From contig JASCOA010000016.1 of assembly GCA_029959365.1 (NCBI GenBank), positions 1-42,561 on the forward strand: DNA of 42,561 nt, in the 5' to 3' direction. Positions within the stretch are counted from its first letter, which is position 1. Each line of letters opens with the position of its first letter. A model generated the notes under the pieces. That model was not told the origin of the DNA, did no database searches, and was given only the letters and a program-made list of their open reading frames with translations. Shown here piece after piece: positions 8,151 to 18,300 of this stretch. This stretch comes from Microbacteriaceae bacterium PS02343 (GTDB taxonomy: Bacteria; Actinomycetota; Actinomycetes; Actinomycetales; Microbacteriaceae). A program made the position numbers and the translations under genes.

Positions 8151-8849
8151 TCAGTCGTCCTCGCGGTCGACGTCGGTGCCGAGCACCGCGAAGTCGGGGC
8201 CGAGGTCGATGTCGACCGTCGAGCGGTCGGCGAGCAGCACGGTCACGTCGTAGGGCGAGCGGCCGTCGTCGTCGAGGTCGATGTCGGTGATCACGCCGTC
8301 GGCCTCCGCGAGCGCGGCCTCGACGATCGAGGCGACGGTCGACTCGTCGAGCGAGCCCGTCGGGCCCTGGTCGTCGCCGTCGGCCGGGTCGGTCTCGACG
8401 ATGCGGGTGCTGCCGTCGGTGCCGACGTACACCTCGGTCTCGTCGCCGTTGGCGGCCTCGAAGCGCACCTCCCAGCCCCCGTCGCGCTTGGCGTCGATGG
8501 CGGTGGGCTCGCCGCCGAGGCCGTCGGAGGCGGCGAAGGCGGATGCGGTGGCGATGATGTCGCTGAGCTCGGCCGCGTCGGCGGTGCCGATCGCGGCGCC
8601 ACCGGCGGGCGCGGCGCTCGAGGGCGCGCCTGTCTCGGAGGAGGCCGCGGGCTGCGTCGCGCCGGCCAGCGCCAGGTCGTCGCGGTCGTCATCGTCGTCC
8701 AGGGCGCCTCCGATGGCGATGCCGCCGCCGACGAGCAGGGCTCCGGCGAGCACGCCGCCGCCGATCAGCAGGGCGGTGCGCTTCGGGAAGGCCTTCTTCG
8801 CGGGGCCGGTCGTGGTGGGGGTGGTCTCGGGGTTGCTGTGCTCGGTCAT
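8151..8849 (-). CDS. Membrane-anchored PepSY-type protein
   Basis: A 232-aa protein with a short cytoplasmic tail, one membrane segment at about residues 26-49 (TALLIGGGVLAGALLVGGGIAIGG), a run of five Asp, a low-complexity Ala/Ser/Gly linker, and two copies of a PepSY-like fold: residues about 92-155 (IATASAFAASDGLGG to VETD) and about 165-228 (STVASIVEAALAEADG to DREDD). The second copy has the family pattern VxxALAEADGVITDIDL then YDVTVLLADRSTVDIDL. PepSY domains are thought to inhibit proteases or sense the envelope and often sit with two-component genes. Its promoter has three CTGAAG repeats also found in front of the two-component operon at 39393-41415, so that system probably controls it. 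The protein is strongly acidic. Confidence 0.8.
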   Translation of the reverse strand: MTEHSNPETTPTTTGPAKKAFPKRTALLIGGGVLAGALLVGGGIAIGGALDDDDDRDDLALAGATQPAASSETGAPSSAAPAGGAAIGTADAAELSDIIATASAFAASDGLGGEPTAIDAKRDGGWEVRFEAANGDETEVYVGTDGSTRIVETDPADGDDQGPTGSLDESTVASIVEAALAEADGVITDIDLDDDGRSPYDVTVLLADRSTVDIDLGPDFAVLGTDVDREDD

Positions 8850-8872
8850 GGCTCGATGATGGCGAGCGGGCG

Positions 8873-8899
8873 CTGAAGCGATCCTGAAGCGTGCTGAAG
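8873..8899. promoter_or_regulatory. Triple CTGAAG direct repeat (OmpR-type response regulator site)
   Basis: CTGAAG occurs at 8873, 8884 and 8894, spaced 11 and 10 bp, so all face one side of the helix. The nearest copy begins 24 nt upstream of the start of the PepSY gene. The same repeat, at the same 24-nt distance, precedes the OmpR-type response regulator gene at 40738-41415. OmpR/PhoB regulators bind such repeats in tandem. Confidence 0.6.
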
Positions 8900-8991
8900 G
8901 GGTTTTCAGGACCGGAGTCTGGACGACCGGTCACGACTTCGCCGATGACCCTCATCCGCTCGTTACGGTGGGCCCGACGAGAGGTGGACGC

Positions 8992-11226
<2,235 letters not shown>

Positions 11227-11263
11227 ACCGACCCCGCCTTCCCGACGACGTGAGGAACCCGGC

Positions 11264-12574
11264 ATGACGCTCATCGACACGCTCGCCGCCTGGCTGCCCG
11301 AGCAGCGCTGGTACGCGACGAAGGGGCGCACGCCGCGCCTGCGCATCCTGGCCTCGATCGCGCTGCCCGCCTCCGATCCCGACGCCGAGGTCACGGTGCA
11401 GCTGCTCATCGACGAGGCGCACGAGTCGCCCGTGCTCTACCAGGTGCCGCTCGTCGCGCGCCCCGCCCAGGGTGCGGCCGCGATCGGCGAGGTCGACGGG
11501 CGCTGGCTGCACGACGGCCCGCACGACCCCGCGTACGTCGAGGCGCTGCTGGCCGTCATGGGCGGTGCGCAGACCGTCGCCGGCGAAGGCCTGTCGCTCG
11601 AGGGCCGGCGGCTCACCGAGCCCGGTCGCGTGCTGCGCAGCCGCGTGCTCAGCGGCGAGCAGTCGAACACCTCGGTGGTCGTCGAGGTCGAGGGCGGGCC
11701 CGTGCCGACCCTCATCACCAAGGTCTTCCGGGTGCTGCACCACGGCGAGAACCCCGACGTGACGACGCAGAGCGCGCTGACGGCCGCCGGCTCGCAGCGG
11801 GTGCCCGCGTCCTTCTGCTCGCTCAGCGGCACCTGGCCGGATGTGGGCCGCGACTCCGGCACCGCCACCGGCCACCTGGCCTTCACCCAGCAGTTCCTGC
11901 CGGGCCTGCAGGATGCCTGGGCGGTCGCGGTGGACGCCGCCGGTCGCGGCGAGGACTTCACCGAGCAGGCCCGCGAGCTGGGCGCCGCCGTCGCCGAGGT
12001 GCACCGCACCCTCGCCACGGCGCTGCCCACGGTCGAGCCGACGGCGTCGGAGACGGCCGAGCTGCTCGTCAGCCTGCGCCGCCGCCTCGACATCGCGGTG
12101 CGCGAGGTGCCCGAGCTGGCCGCCGCGGCGCCCCGCATCGCCGCGCTCTACGACGCGCTCGAGGGCGCGCGCTGGCCGCGGCTGCAGCGCATCCACGGCG
12201 ACCTGCACCTGGGCCAGAGCGTGCGCTCGCCCGGCCTCGGCTGGGTGCTGCTCGACTTCGAGGGCGAGCCCCTGCGGCCCATGCCCGAGCGCTCGCGCCC
12301 CGACCTCGCCCTGCGCGACATCGCCGGCATGCTGCGCTCCTTCGACTACGTCGCCGGCTCGCTCGCGCACCAGGACCCGCCGGTCGACGCCGCGGCCTGG
12401 GCCGTCGCCGCCCGTGCGGCGTTCCTCGACGGCTACGGCGCCGATCTCGACGGTGAGGCCGCCCTGCTCGACGCCTTCGAGGTCGACAAAGCCGTGTACG
12501 AGGCGATCTACGAGGTGCGCAATCGGCCCGACTGGCTGGGCATCCCGCTGGCTGCGATCGACCGGCTGGTCTGA
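11264..12574 (+). CDS. mak: Maltokinase
   Basis: A 436-aa protein that phosphorylates maltose with ATP to maltose 1-phosphate, the donor that GlgE uses to extend alpha-glucan. The N-terminal cap has the family opening LAAWLPEQRWYATKGR. The kinase fold has the aminoglycoside-phosphotransferase-like catalytic loop IHGDLHLGQ (D313) and the metal-binding LLDFEGEP (D331). The end, EVRNRPDWLGIPL, is also characteristic. ATG 11264 has GAGGAA upstream and lies 37 nt after the GH13 gene, so the two are probably cotranscribed. Its last 67 nt overlap, tail to tail, the end of the phosphopantetheinyl transferase gene on the other strand. No GlgE or branching enzyme is in the window. Confidence 0.93.
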   Translation: MTLIDTLAAWLPEQRWYATKGRTPRLRILASIALPASDPDAEVTVQLLIDEAHESPVLYQVPLVARPAQGAAAIGEVDGRWLHDGPHDPAYVEALLAVMGGAQTVAGEGLSLEGRRLTEPGRVLRSRVLSGEQSNTSVVVEVEGGPVPTLITKVFRVLHHGENPDVTTQSALTAAGSQRVPASFCSLSGTWPDVGRDSGTATGHLAFTQQFLPGLQDAWAVAVDAAGRGEDFTEQARELGAAVAEVHRTLATALPTVEPTASETAELLVSLRRRLDIAVREVPELAAAAPRIAALYDALEGARWPRLQRIHGDLHLGQSVRSPGLGWVLLDFEGEPLRPMPERSRPDLALRDIAGMLRSFDYVAGSLAHQDPPVDAAAWAVAARAAFLDGYGADLDGEAALLDAFEVDKAVYEAIYEVRNRPDWLGIPLAAIDRLV

Positions 12575-13302
12575 CGCCGCTCGACGATCCGAGCGTCGAC
12601 GACTCCCCATCGGCGGAGGGGCTGCGGGGCGGCGGCGGCGACGGCTCCCGATGCGGCGGGTCCCTGGTCCAGGCCGGTCACCCACAGTCCGTCGACGGTC
12701 GGAACGGCGGCGGAGATCACGGGCCGCCACGCCGACGGGTCGGCCTCGCCGCTCCCTCGGACGATGAGCGACGACGGATCGGTCCGCAGCCCGGTGCCGA
12801 CGCTCTTGAGCACGGCCTCCTTCTCCGCCCAGATCCCGATGCGCTCGACGACGCCGTCGTCCGGCAGGGGATGCGTCCGCCGCTCCTGGGCATGCAGCAC
12901 GTAGTCGTCGAACCCGTGCCAGAGGCGGTCGGGCACCTGCTGCACGTCGACGCCGATCCGCATCGCAGGATCGGCGACGCCGACGAGCACGCGATCGCCG
13001 GAGGTCGAGGTCGACGCGGAGAGCCGAGGCAGGCGAGGCCGCCCGTGCGGCGCTCCGCATCGACTGCAGGTGCGGTCGATCGCCAGCGCTCCCGCCCGCC
13101 TCGGGTCGTGCCCGAGCCGGGCGACGGCGAGCAGTCGGAGCGCCAGGCGCCCCGCGAGAGTCCTGCGCTGGTCGTCCGCGTCGCGCCGGGCTTCGGAGGC
13201 GGCCCGGTCGGCCGAGCTGACGAGCGCTGCCGCGCCACCTTCGTGGAGCCGGTCCCCGGTCGCGATGAGCTCGTCGACGGAGGCCGAGAGCAGATCGATC
13301 AC
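12508..13302 (-). CDS. Sfp-type 4'-phosphopantetheinyl transferase
   Basis: A 264-aa enzyme that moves phosphopantetheine from CoA to the serine of carrier-protein domains, here most likely the three T domains of the neighbouring NRPS. The Sfp motifs are in order: CSRCGAPHGRP near residue 78, GVDVQ near 116 (metal-binding Asp) and WAEKEAVLKSVGTGL near 158 (the W-x-x-KEAxxK signature). GTG 13302 overlaps the stop of the ABC permease gene (GTGA), making it the last gene of the NRPS operon. The last 23 codons lie antisense to the maltokinase gene and look dispensable; the true stop is the first one in frame. Confidence 0.9.
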   Translation of the reverse strand: MIDLLSASVDELIATGDRLHEGGAAALVSSADRAASEARRDADDQRRTLAGRLALRLLAVARLGHDPRRAGALAIDRTCSRCGAPHGRPRLPRLSASTSTSGDRVLVGVADPAMRIGVDVQQVPDRLWHGFDDYVLHAQERRTHPLPDDGVVERIGIWAEKEAVLKSVGTGLRTDPSSLIVRGSGEADPSAWRPVISAAVPTVDGLWVTGLDQGPAASGAVAAAAPQPLRRWGVVDARIVERRQTSRSIAASGMPSQSGRLRTS

Positions 13303-14096
13303 CGCTTGCTGATCCGGCGGTACTGGGTGACGGCGATGGGCGCGAAGATCGCGATGATCGCGACGCAGCAGGCCGACGCGTAGAGCAGGGCGTTGTCGGC
13401 GGGCCAGCCACCGGCGGCGGCGAAGCCCGACGGCGGCTCGTTGCCGAACCCCTGCCGCACGGCGGTCGCGACCGCGGTCACCGGGTTCCACTCGGCGATG
13501 GTCCGCAGCGGACCGGGCAGCATGTCGGCGGAGACGAAGGCGCCCGAGATGAAGCAGACCGGGAAGAGCCAGAGCAGGCCGAGGCTCTGCGCCACCTCCA
13601 CGCTGCGCGCGGTCAGGGCGATGAACGCCCCGATCCACGAGGTGGCGAACGCGAAGAGCAGCAGCAGCAGGAAGGTCACGACGACCTGACCGAGGTCGGC
13701 CTCGATGCGCCAGCCGATCGCGAGCCCGCATCCGACGATCACGACGATCGAGATGATGCTCGTGAGCAGATCGGAGGTGGTGCGACCCAGGATCACGCCG
13801 ACGCGGGACATCGGGAGCGACCGGAACCGGTCGATCAGACCCGTCTGCAGGTCCTTCGCCAGGTAGACGGCCGTGAAGGACGAGTTGAAGGTCAGCGTCT
13901 GGGCGAGGATGCCGCCGATGAGGAACTGCCGGTACTCGTCGCCGCCGAGCGCCCCGCCGAACACGAAGGCCAGGATGAGTACGAAGATGATGGGCTGCGC
14001 CACACCGGTGACGAGCGCGCCCGGGGTGCGCCGGACGCCGGTGATGTTGCGTCGGGCGACGATGCCTCCGTCGCGGAGTGCTCCGACGATGCTCAT
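13299..14096 (-). CDS. ABC-2 type exporter permease (DrrB-like)
   Basis: A 265-aa membrane protein with about six hydrophobic segments: near residues 28-48 (LVTGVAQPIIFVLILAFVFG), 55-75, 105-125, 138-160, 167-187 (LLWLFPVCFISGAFVSADMLP) and 233-253. The ABC-2 permease signature lies in the FISGAFVSADMLPGPLRTIAEWNPVT region, typical of DrrB daunorubicin-resistance exporters. With the ATPase encoded just upstream (4-nt ATGA overlap) it should form a two-component exporter, presumably for the NRPS product. Such exporters often also protect the producer. Its own stop overlaps the phosphopantetheinyl transferase start. Confidence 0.9.
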   Translation of the reverse strand: MSIVGALRDGGIVARRNITGVRRTPGALVTGVAQPIIFVLILAFVFGGALGGDEYRQFLIGGILAQTLTFNSSFTAVYLAKDLQTGLIDRFRSLPMSRVGVILGRTTSDLLTSIISIVVIVGCGLAIGWRIEADLGQVVVTFLLLLLFAFATSWIGAFIALTARSVEVAQSLGLLWLFPVCFISGAFVSADMLPGPLRTIAEWNPVTAVATAVRQGFGNEPPSGFAAAGGWPADNALLYASACCVAIIAIFAPIAVTQYRRISKR

Positions 14097-15085
14097 GGTG
14101 CGACCCTCTCTGCGGCGATCTCGACCCTCGGGTCGTCGAACGACTCGTCGTCGTCGGTCGTCGCCGGGGTGCCGGTCAGCCGCAGGAAGACCTCGTCGAG
14201 CGTCGGCTGCCGCAGCGCCGCCTCGGCGACGGGTACGCCGGCTCGACCGAGCTCCTGCAGCACCGCCAGCAGGGTCTCGCTGCCCGCGGGCGCCGGGCCG
14301 GTGAGACGCCGTGAGCGCTCGTCGACGGCGACGCCGCCGACGAAGCGCGCGGCGATGCGCGCCGCGTCGAGGTCGGCGTGGGGCGCGAGGGCGATGTCGA
14401 TCCGTCCGCCGCCGGCCTGGGCCTTGAGCTCGGTGGCCGTGCCCTCGGCGATGATGCGGCCGGCGTCGATCACGGCGATGGAGTCGGCCAGCTGGTCCGC
14501 CTCCTCCAAGTACTGGGTCGTCAGCAGCACCGTGGTGCCGCCGGAGGCGAGCGACTCGATGGCGTCCCAGGTGTCCCGGCGCCCCCTCGGGTCCAGACCG
14601 GTGGTGGGCTCGTCGAGGATTACGACGGGCGGGCGGGCGACGATGGCGCCGGCCAGATCGAGTCGGCGGCGCATGCCACCGGAGTAGGCGCCCGCCAGCT
14701 TGCCGTCGGCGACGTCGTCCAGGCGGAAGTCCCGCAGCAGCTCGCGAGCGCGGGCCTTGGCCTCGCGTCGTCGCATGCCGTAGAGCTCGCCGACCATCGT
14801 GAGGTTCTCGAATCCGGTGAGCTTCTCGTCGACGGCGGCGTACTGGCCGGAGACGCCGAGATTGCGGCGCACCTCGTGCCCCGCGGTGATCGCGGAGTGG
14901 CCGGCGACGACGGCTTCACCGGCGTCGGGGACCAGCAGCGTCGTGAGCACGCGCACGGTGGTGGTCTTGCCGGCGCCGTTCGGGCCGAGCAGTCCCTGCA
15001 CCGTCCCGGTGGGCACCTCGAGGTCGACCCCGTCGAGCGCCTGGTGGTCGCCGAACCGCTTGCGGACGCCTCGGATGGAGATCAC
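14093..15085 (-). CDS. ABC exporter ATP-binding protein (DrrA-like)
   Basis: A 330-aa ATPase of the DrrA type: Walker A GPNGAGKTT near residue 34, signature SGGMRRRLDLAG, Walker B VVILDEPTTGLDP near 152-164, switch His replaced by the DrrA-type TQYLEEAD. The C-terminal 90 residues form the extra DrrA domain ending with LRQPTLDEVFLRLTG. GTG 15085 overlaps the MbtH stop by 4 nt and gives the normal N-terminus ISIRGVRKRFGDHQALDG; the longer open frame upstream is MbtH antisense-frame sequence. Powers the adjacent ABC-2 permease. Export of the NRPS product is inferred from operon structure. Confidence 0.93.
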   Translation of the reverse strand: MISIRGVRKRFGDHQALDGVDLEVPTGTVQGLLGPNGAGKTTTVRVLTTLLVPDAGEAVVAGHSAITAGHEVRRNLGVSGQYAAVDEKLTGFENLTMVGELYGMRRREAKARARELLRDFRLDDVADGKLAGAYSGGMRRRLDLAGAIVARPPVVILDEPTTGLDPRGRRDTWDAIESLASGGTTVLLTTQYLEEADQLADSIAVIDAGRIIAEGTATELKAQAGGGRIDIALAPHADLDAARIAARFVGGVAVDERSRRLTGPAPAGSETLLAVLQELGRAGVPVAEAALRQPTLDEVFLRLTGTPATTDDDESFDDPRVEIAAERVAP

Positions 15086-15291
15086 GAAGCGACGCGGTCG
15101 CGGCTCACCACGGGGGTGATGTCGCGCCAGTTCTCCGTCACGTACTCGAGGCACGCGTCGCGGGCGCCGGGGCCGAACACCGCGACCCAGCCGCGGGGCA
15201 CGTCGGCGAACTCCGGCCACAGCGAGTGCTGGTTGGCCTCGTTCACGAGCACCCGGAAGGTGCCGTTCTGGTCGTCGAAGGGATTGGTCAT
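15082..15291 (-). CDS. mbtH: MbtH-like NRPS adenylation-domain partner
   Basis: A 69-aa protein with the MbtH signature: N-terminal NPFDDQNGTFRVLVNEANQHSLWPEF, then VPRGWVAVFG and ACLEYVTENWRDITP, containing the conserved Asn, Ser-Leu-Trp-Pro and the Trp residues that clamp an Ala of the A domain. MbtH proteins help many actinobacterial A domains fold and adenylate. The gene lies 89 nt after the NRPS stop and overlaps the ABC ATPase start. GAGG sits 8 nt before its ATG. Confidence 0.96.
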   Translation of the reverse strand: MTNPFDDQNGTFRVLVNEANQHSLWPEFADVPRGWVAVFGPGARDACLEYVTENWRDITPVVSRDRVAS

Positions 15292-15317
15292 GATCGGACC
15301 TCGCGTTCACGTCGGTA

Positions 15318-15347
15318 TCGATATCTGTCGTCGAAAGTGGTTCGCAA
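15318..15347 (-). promoter_or_regulatory. Possible internal promoter before mbtH
   Basis: On the minus strand TTGCGA (15347-15342) is followed 18 nt later by TATCGA (15323-15318) in the 89-nt gap between the NRPS and mbtH. This AT-richer patch could give MbtH, exporter and transferase a second promoter besides read-through from the 10-kb NRPS gene. The match is moderate. Confidence 0.35.
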
Positions 15348-15380
15348 CGACCCGGCCAGCGGTTCGAAGGCGATTCGTGC

Positions 15381-18300
15381 TCAGCTCCGCCGTGCGCGCA
15401 GCAGCTCGTCGAGCACCGGTGCGATGTCGTCGAGGGCGCGATCGCCGAGCATGTCCTGGTGGCGTGCGGCCACCTCGCTCGAGGTCACCGCGCCCGTGGC
15501 GAAGGGCGCCCAGGCAGCGGGGTCCGGCCGTCCGACCGGCACCTGCTCGGTGGCGGCGAAGACGTGCAGGTCGCCCTCGAAGACCGGGATCGGCGCAGCG
15601 TCGAGCAGCTCGCCGAGGCGCAGGAACCGGCGCACCATGCGCTCGACCGTCTCGGCCGGCACCGCCGCCAGCGGGCTGCCCGCGGCGTCGAGCAGTTCGA
15701 GCACGGCGTGCACGTCGAGACCGTCGGCGGGAGGCGTGACGCCGTTGGCGTCGAGGAACCCGCGCCACATCTCGTCGGGCTCCGCGACCCCGTCGAGCGC
15801 CGAGCCCTCGGAGGGGTAGGCGTCGAGCACGCCGAGCAGCGCGACCTCGTGGCCCTGCTCCTGCAGCCGCGCCGCGATGTGGTGCGCGAGCCGGCCCCCG
15901 AAGGAATAGCCGGTGAGGTGGTAGGGCCCCTCGGGCTGCGCGGAGCGGATGGCGCTCACGTAGACGTCGAGCAGCTCGTCGAGCGAGTCAGCCGGCGCTG
16001 TCTCCGGGTCGTCCGGTGCGATGCCGGGCATCTGCACGCCCAGGATGGGGCGCCGGGTCGCGAGGCGCGACACGAACGAGCTGAACTTCCACGAGATGCC
16101 GCTGGCCGGGTGCACGGCGAACACGGGCTCGCCCTCGCCGGTCGGGCGCAGCGGCAGGATGACGCGCAGGCTCTCGGCCACGTCGGCACCGCCCGACTCG
16201 GCCAGCGAGGCCAGCCCGGCGACGGTGGGCTCCTGGAACAGCGCCTGCACAGGCAGATCGGCTCCGAGTGCTTCGTTGATGGCCGAGATGGTCGGCTGCG
16301 CCACGAACGAGTGGCCGCCGAGCGCGAAGAACGAGTCGTCGGCCCGCACGTCGTCGACGCCGAGCTGGGCGCCGAAGGCCGCGGCGATCGCGCGCTCCGC
16401 GGCTCCGTCGGGCGCTCGGCCCTCGCCACCGCCGGTGCGCAGCTCGGGCAGGGCGCGGGCGTCGACCTTGCCGTTGGGCGTGAACGGCACCGCGTCGATG
16501 GCGGCGATGCCGGCGGGCACCATGTAGTCGGGCACGCGGGTGCGCACCTCGTTCACGAGCCGTGCGAGCACGGCGTCCGTGTCGCCGCCGATCCCGTCGC
16601 TCTCGCCGCTCCCGCTGGGCGAGAGCACGACCCATGCGCCGAGCGCCGCGCCGCGAGCCGTGTCGATGGCGCGGACGACCGCCTGGGCGACGCCGTCGGC
16701 GCCGCGCAGCAGCGACTCGACCTCGCCGGGCTCCACGCGATGCCCGCGGATCTTCACCTGGCCGTCGCCGCGGCCGAGGGAGACGACCCGGTGACGCTCG
16801 CCCTCCTCGGCGTCGCGCAGGACGACCAGGTCGCCGGTGCGGTACATCCGGCTGCCGTCGGCGGCGAAGGGGTCGGCGACGAAGCGCTCGGCGGTCGCCT
16901 CCTGCCGGCCGGCGTAACCGTGCGCCAGCTGTCGACCCGCGAGCCACAGCTCGCCGACGCTGCCGACCGGTACCGGCCGGAGCCGGTCGTCCAGCACGTA
17001 GCCGACCGTGTCGACCGTGGTCGCGCCGAGCTCCGGGGAGTCCGCGTCGGCGACGCGGGCGACGAGCGAGTCGACACCGACCTCGGTCGGGCCGTAGAGG
17101 TTCCAGGCGGCGACGGCGGGGCGCTCGCGCAGCCAGGTCCACAGACCGGCGTCCAGCGGCTCGCCGCCGAGCAGCATGACGAACGGCTCCTCGACGGGTC
17201 GGGCGTCGAGCACGCCGGCGATCGAGGTCTGGGCGGCGACGGCCGCGACGTAGCTCGGGGTCGTCTCCCACGCGCCGATGCCGCGCTCCTCGAAGAGCGC
17301 CAGCAGCGCCTGCGGGTCCCGTCGCACCTCCTCGGCGACGACGTGCACCTCGTGGCCCGCGGCGAGCCACAGGATCGGGTCCATCGCGGCGTCGAAGCCG
17401 ACGCCGGTGGTGTGCGCCATCCGGATGCGCCGCTCGGCCGGGTCGGGCAGCAGCGTCGCCCGGTGGCTGATGAGCAGGCTGGCGAGGGCGCGATGCGGTA
17501 CCTGCACCGCCTTGGGCTCGCCGGTCGTGCCCGACGTGAAGATCAGGTAGGCCGCGGCGTCGAGGTCGGCGGTCACCGCGGTCCGCCGGCTCGCGGGAGC
17601 CGCGAGGAGGTCGTCGATCGACACGACGCGGTCGCGCGCGATACCGGCGTCGGCGGTCGCCGCGATCGTCAGATCGTCGGCCTGCGGGCCGGCGTGCAGC
17701 ACCAGACGCGCCTTCGCGGTGCGCAGCATCGTCGCGACGCGCTCGCGGGGCAGCTCGGTGTCGACCGGCGCCACCACCGCTCCGGCCCGCCAGACGGCCA
17801 GCAGGGCGGCGACGGTGTCGACCGAGCGCGGCAGGCGCAGGGCGACGACCTCGCCGGGCTCCAGCCCGGCGTCGACGAGGCCCGAGGCGATCCGGTCGAC
17901 GCGCGCCGCGAGCGCAGCGCCGTCGAGCGTCGCAGCGTCGGTCACGACGGCGGGGTCCCCGGGGCGTGCGGCCACGGCGTGGTCGAAGGCGTCGAGGATC
18001 GACTGCGGTGCGCCGCCCTCGGCACCCGGCCAGGCGGCCAGGCGAGCGGCGCTCGGCTCGATCACGACGTCGCGCACCGGCTGCCGGGGCGATCCGACGG
18101 CGTCGGCCAGGAAGGCGACCCAGCGGTCGACGAGCCCCTGCGCGGCGCGGTCGCTGAACATGTCGGCGTCGTACTCGAGCACCCCGCGCACGTCGCCCGC
18201 CGGCTGCGGGCGCAGGGTGAACGACAGATCCACCTTCGCCGAACCGGTGGTCTCCGATTCGAGGGGCACCGTCGTCACGCCCGGCAGCTCCAGGGGCACC

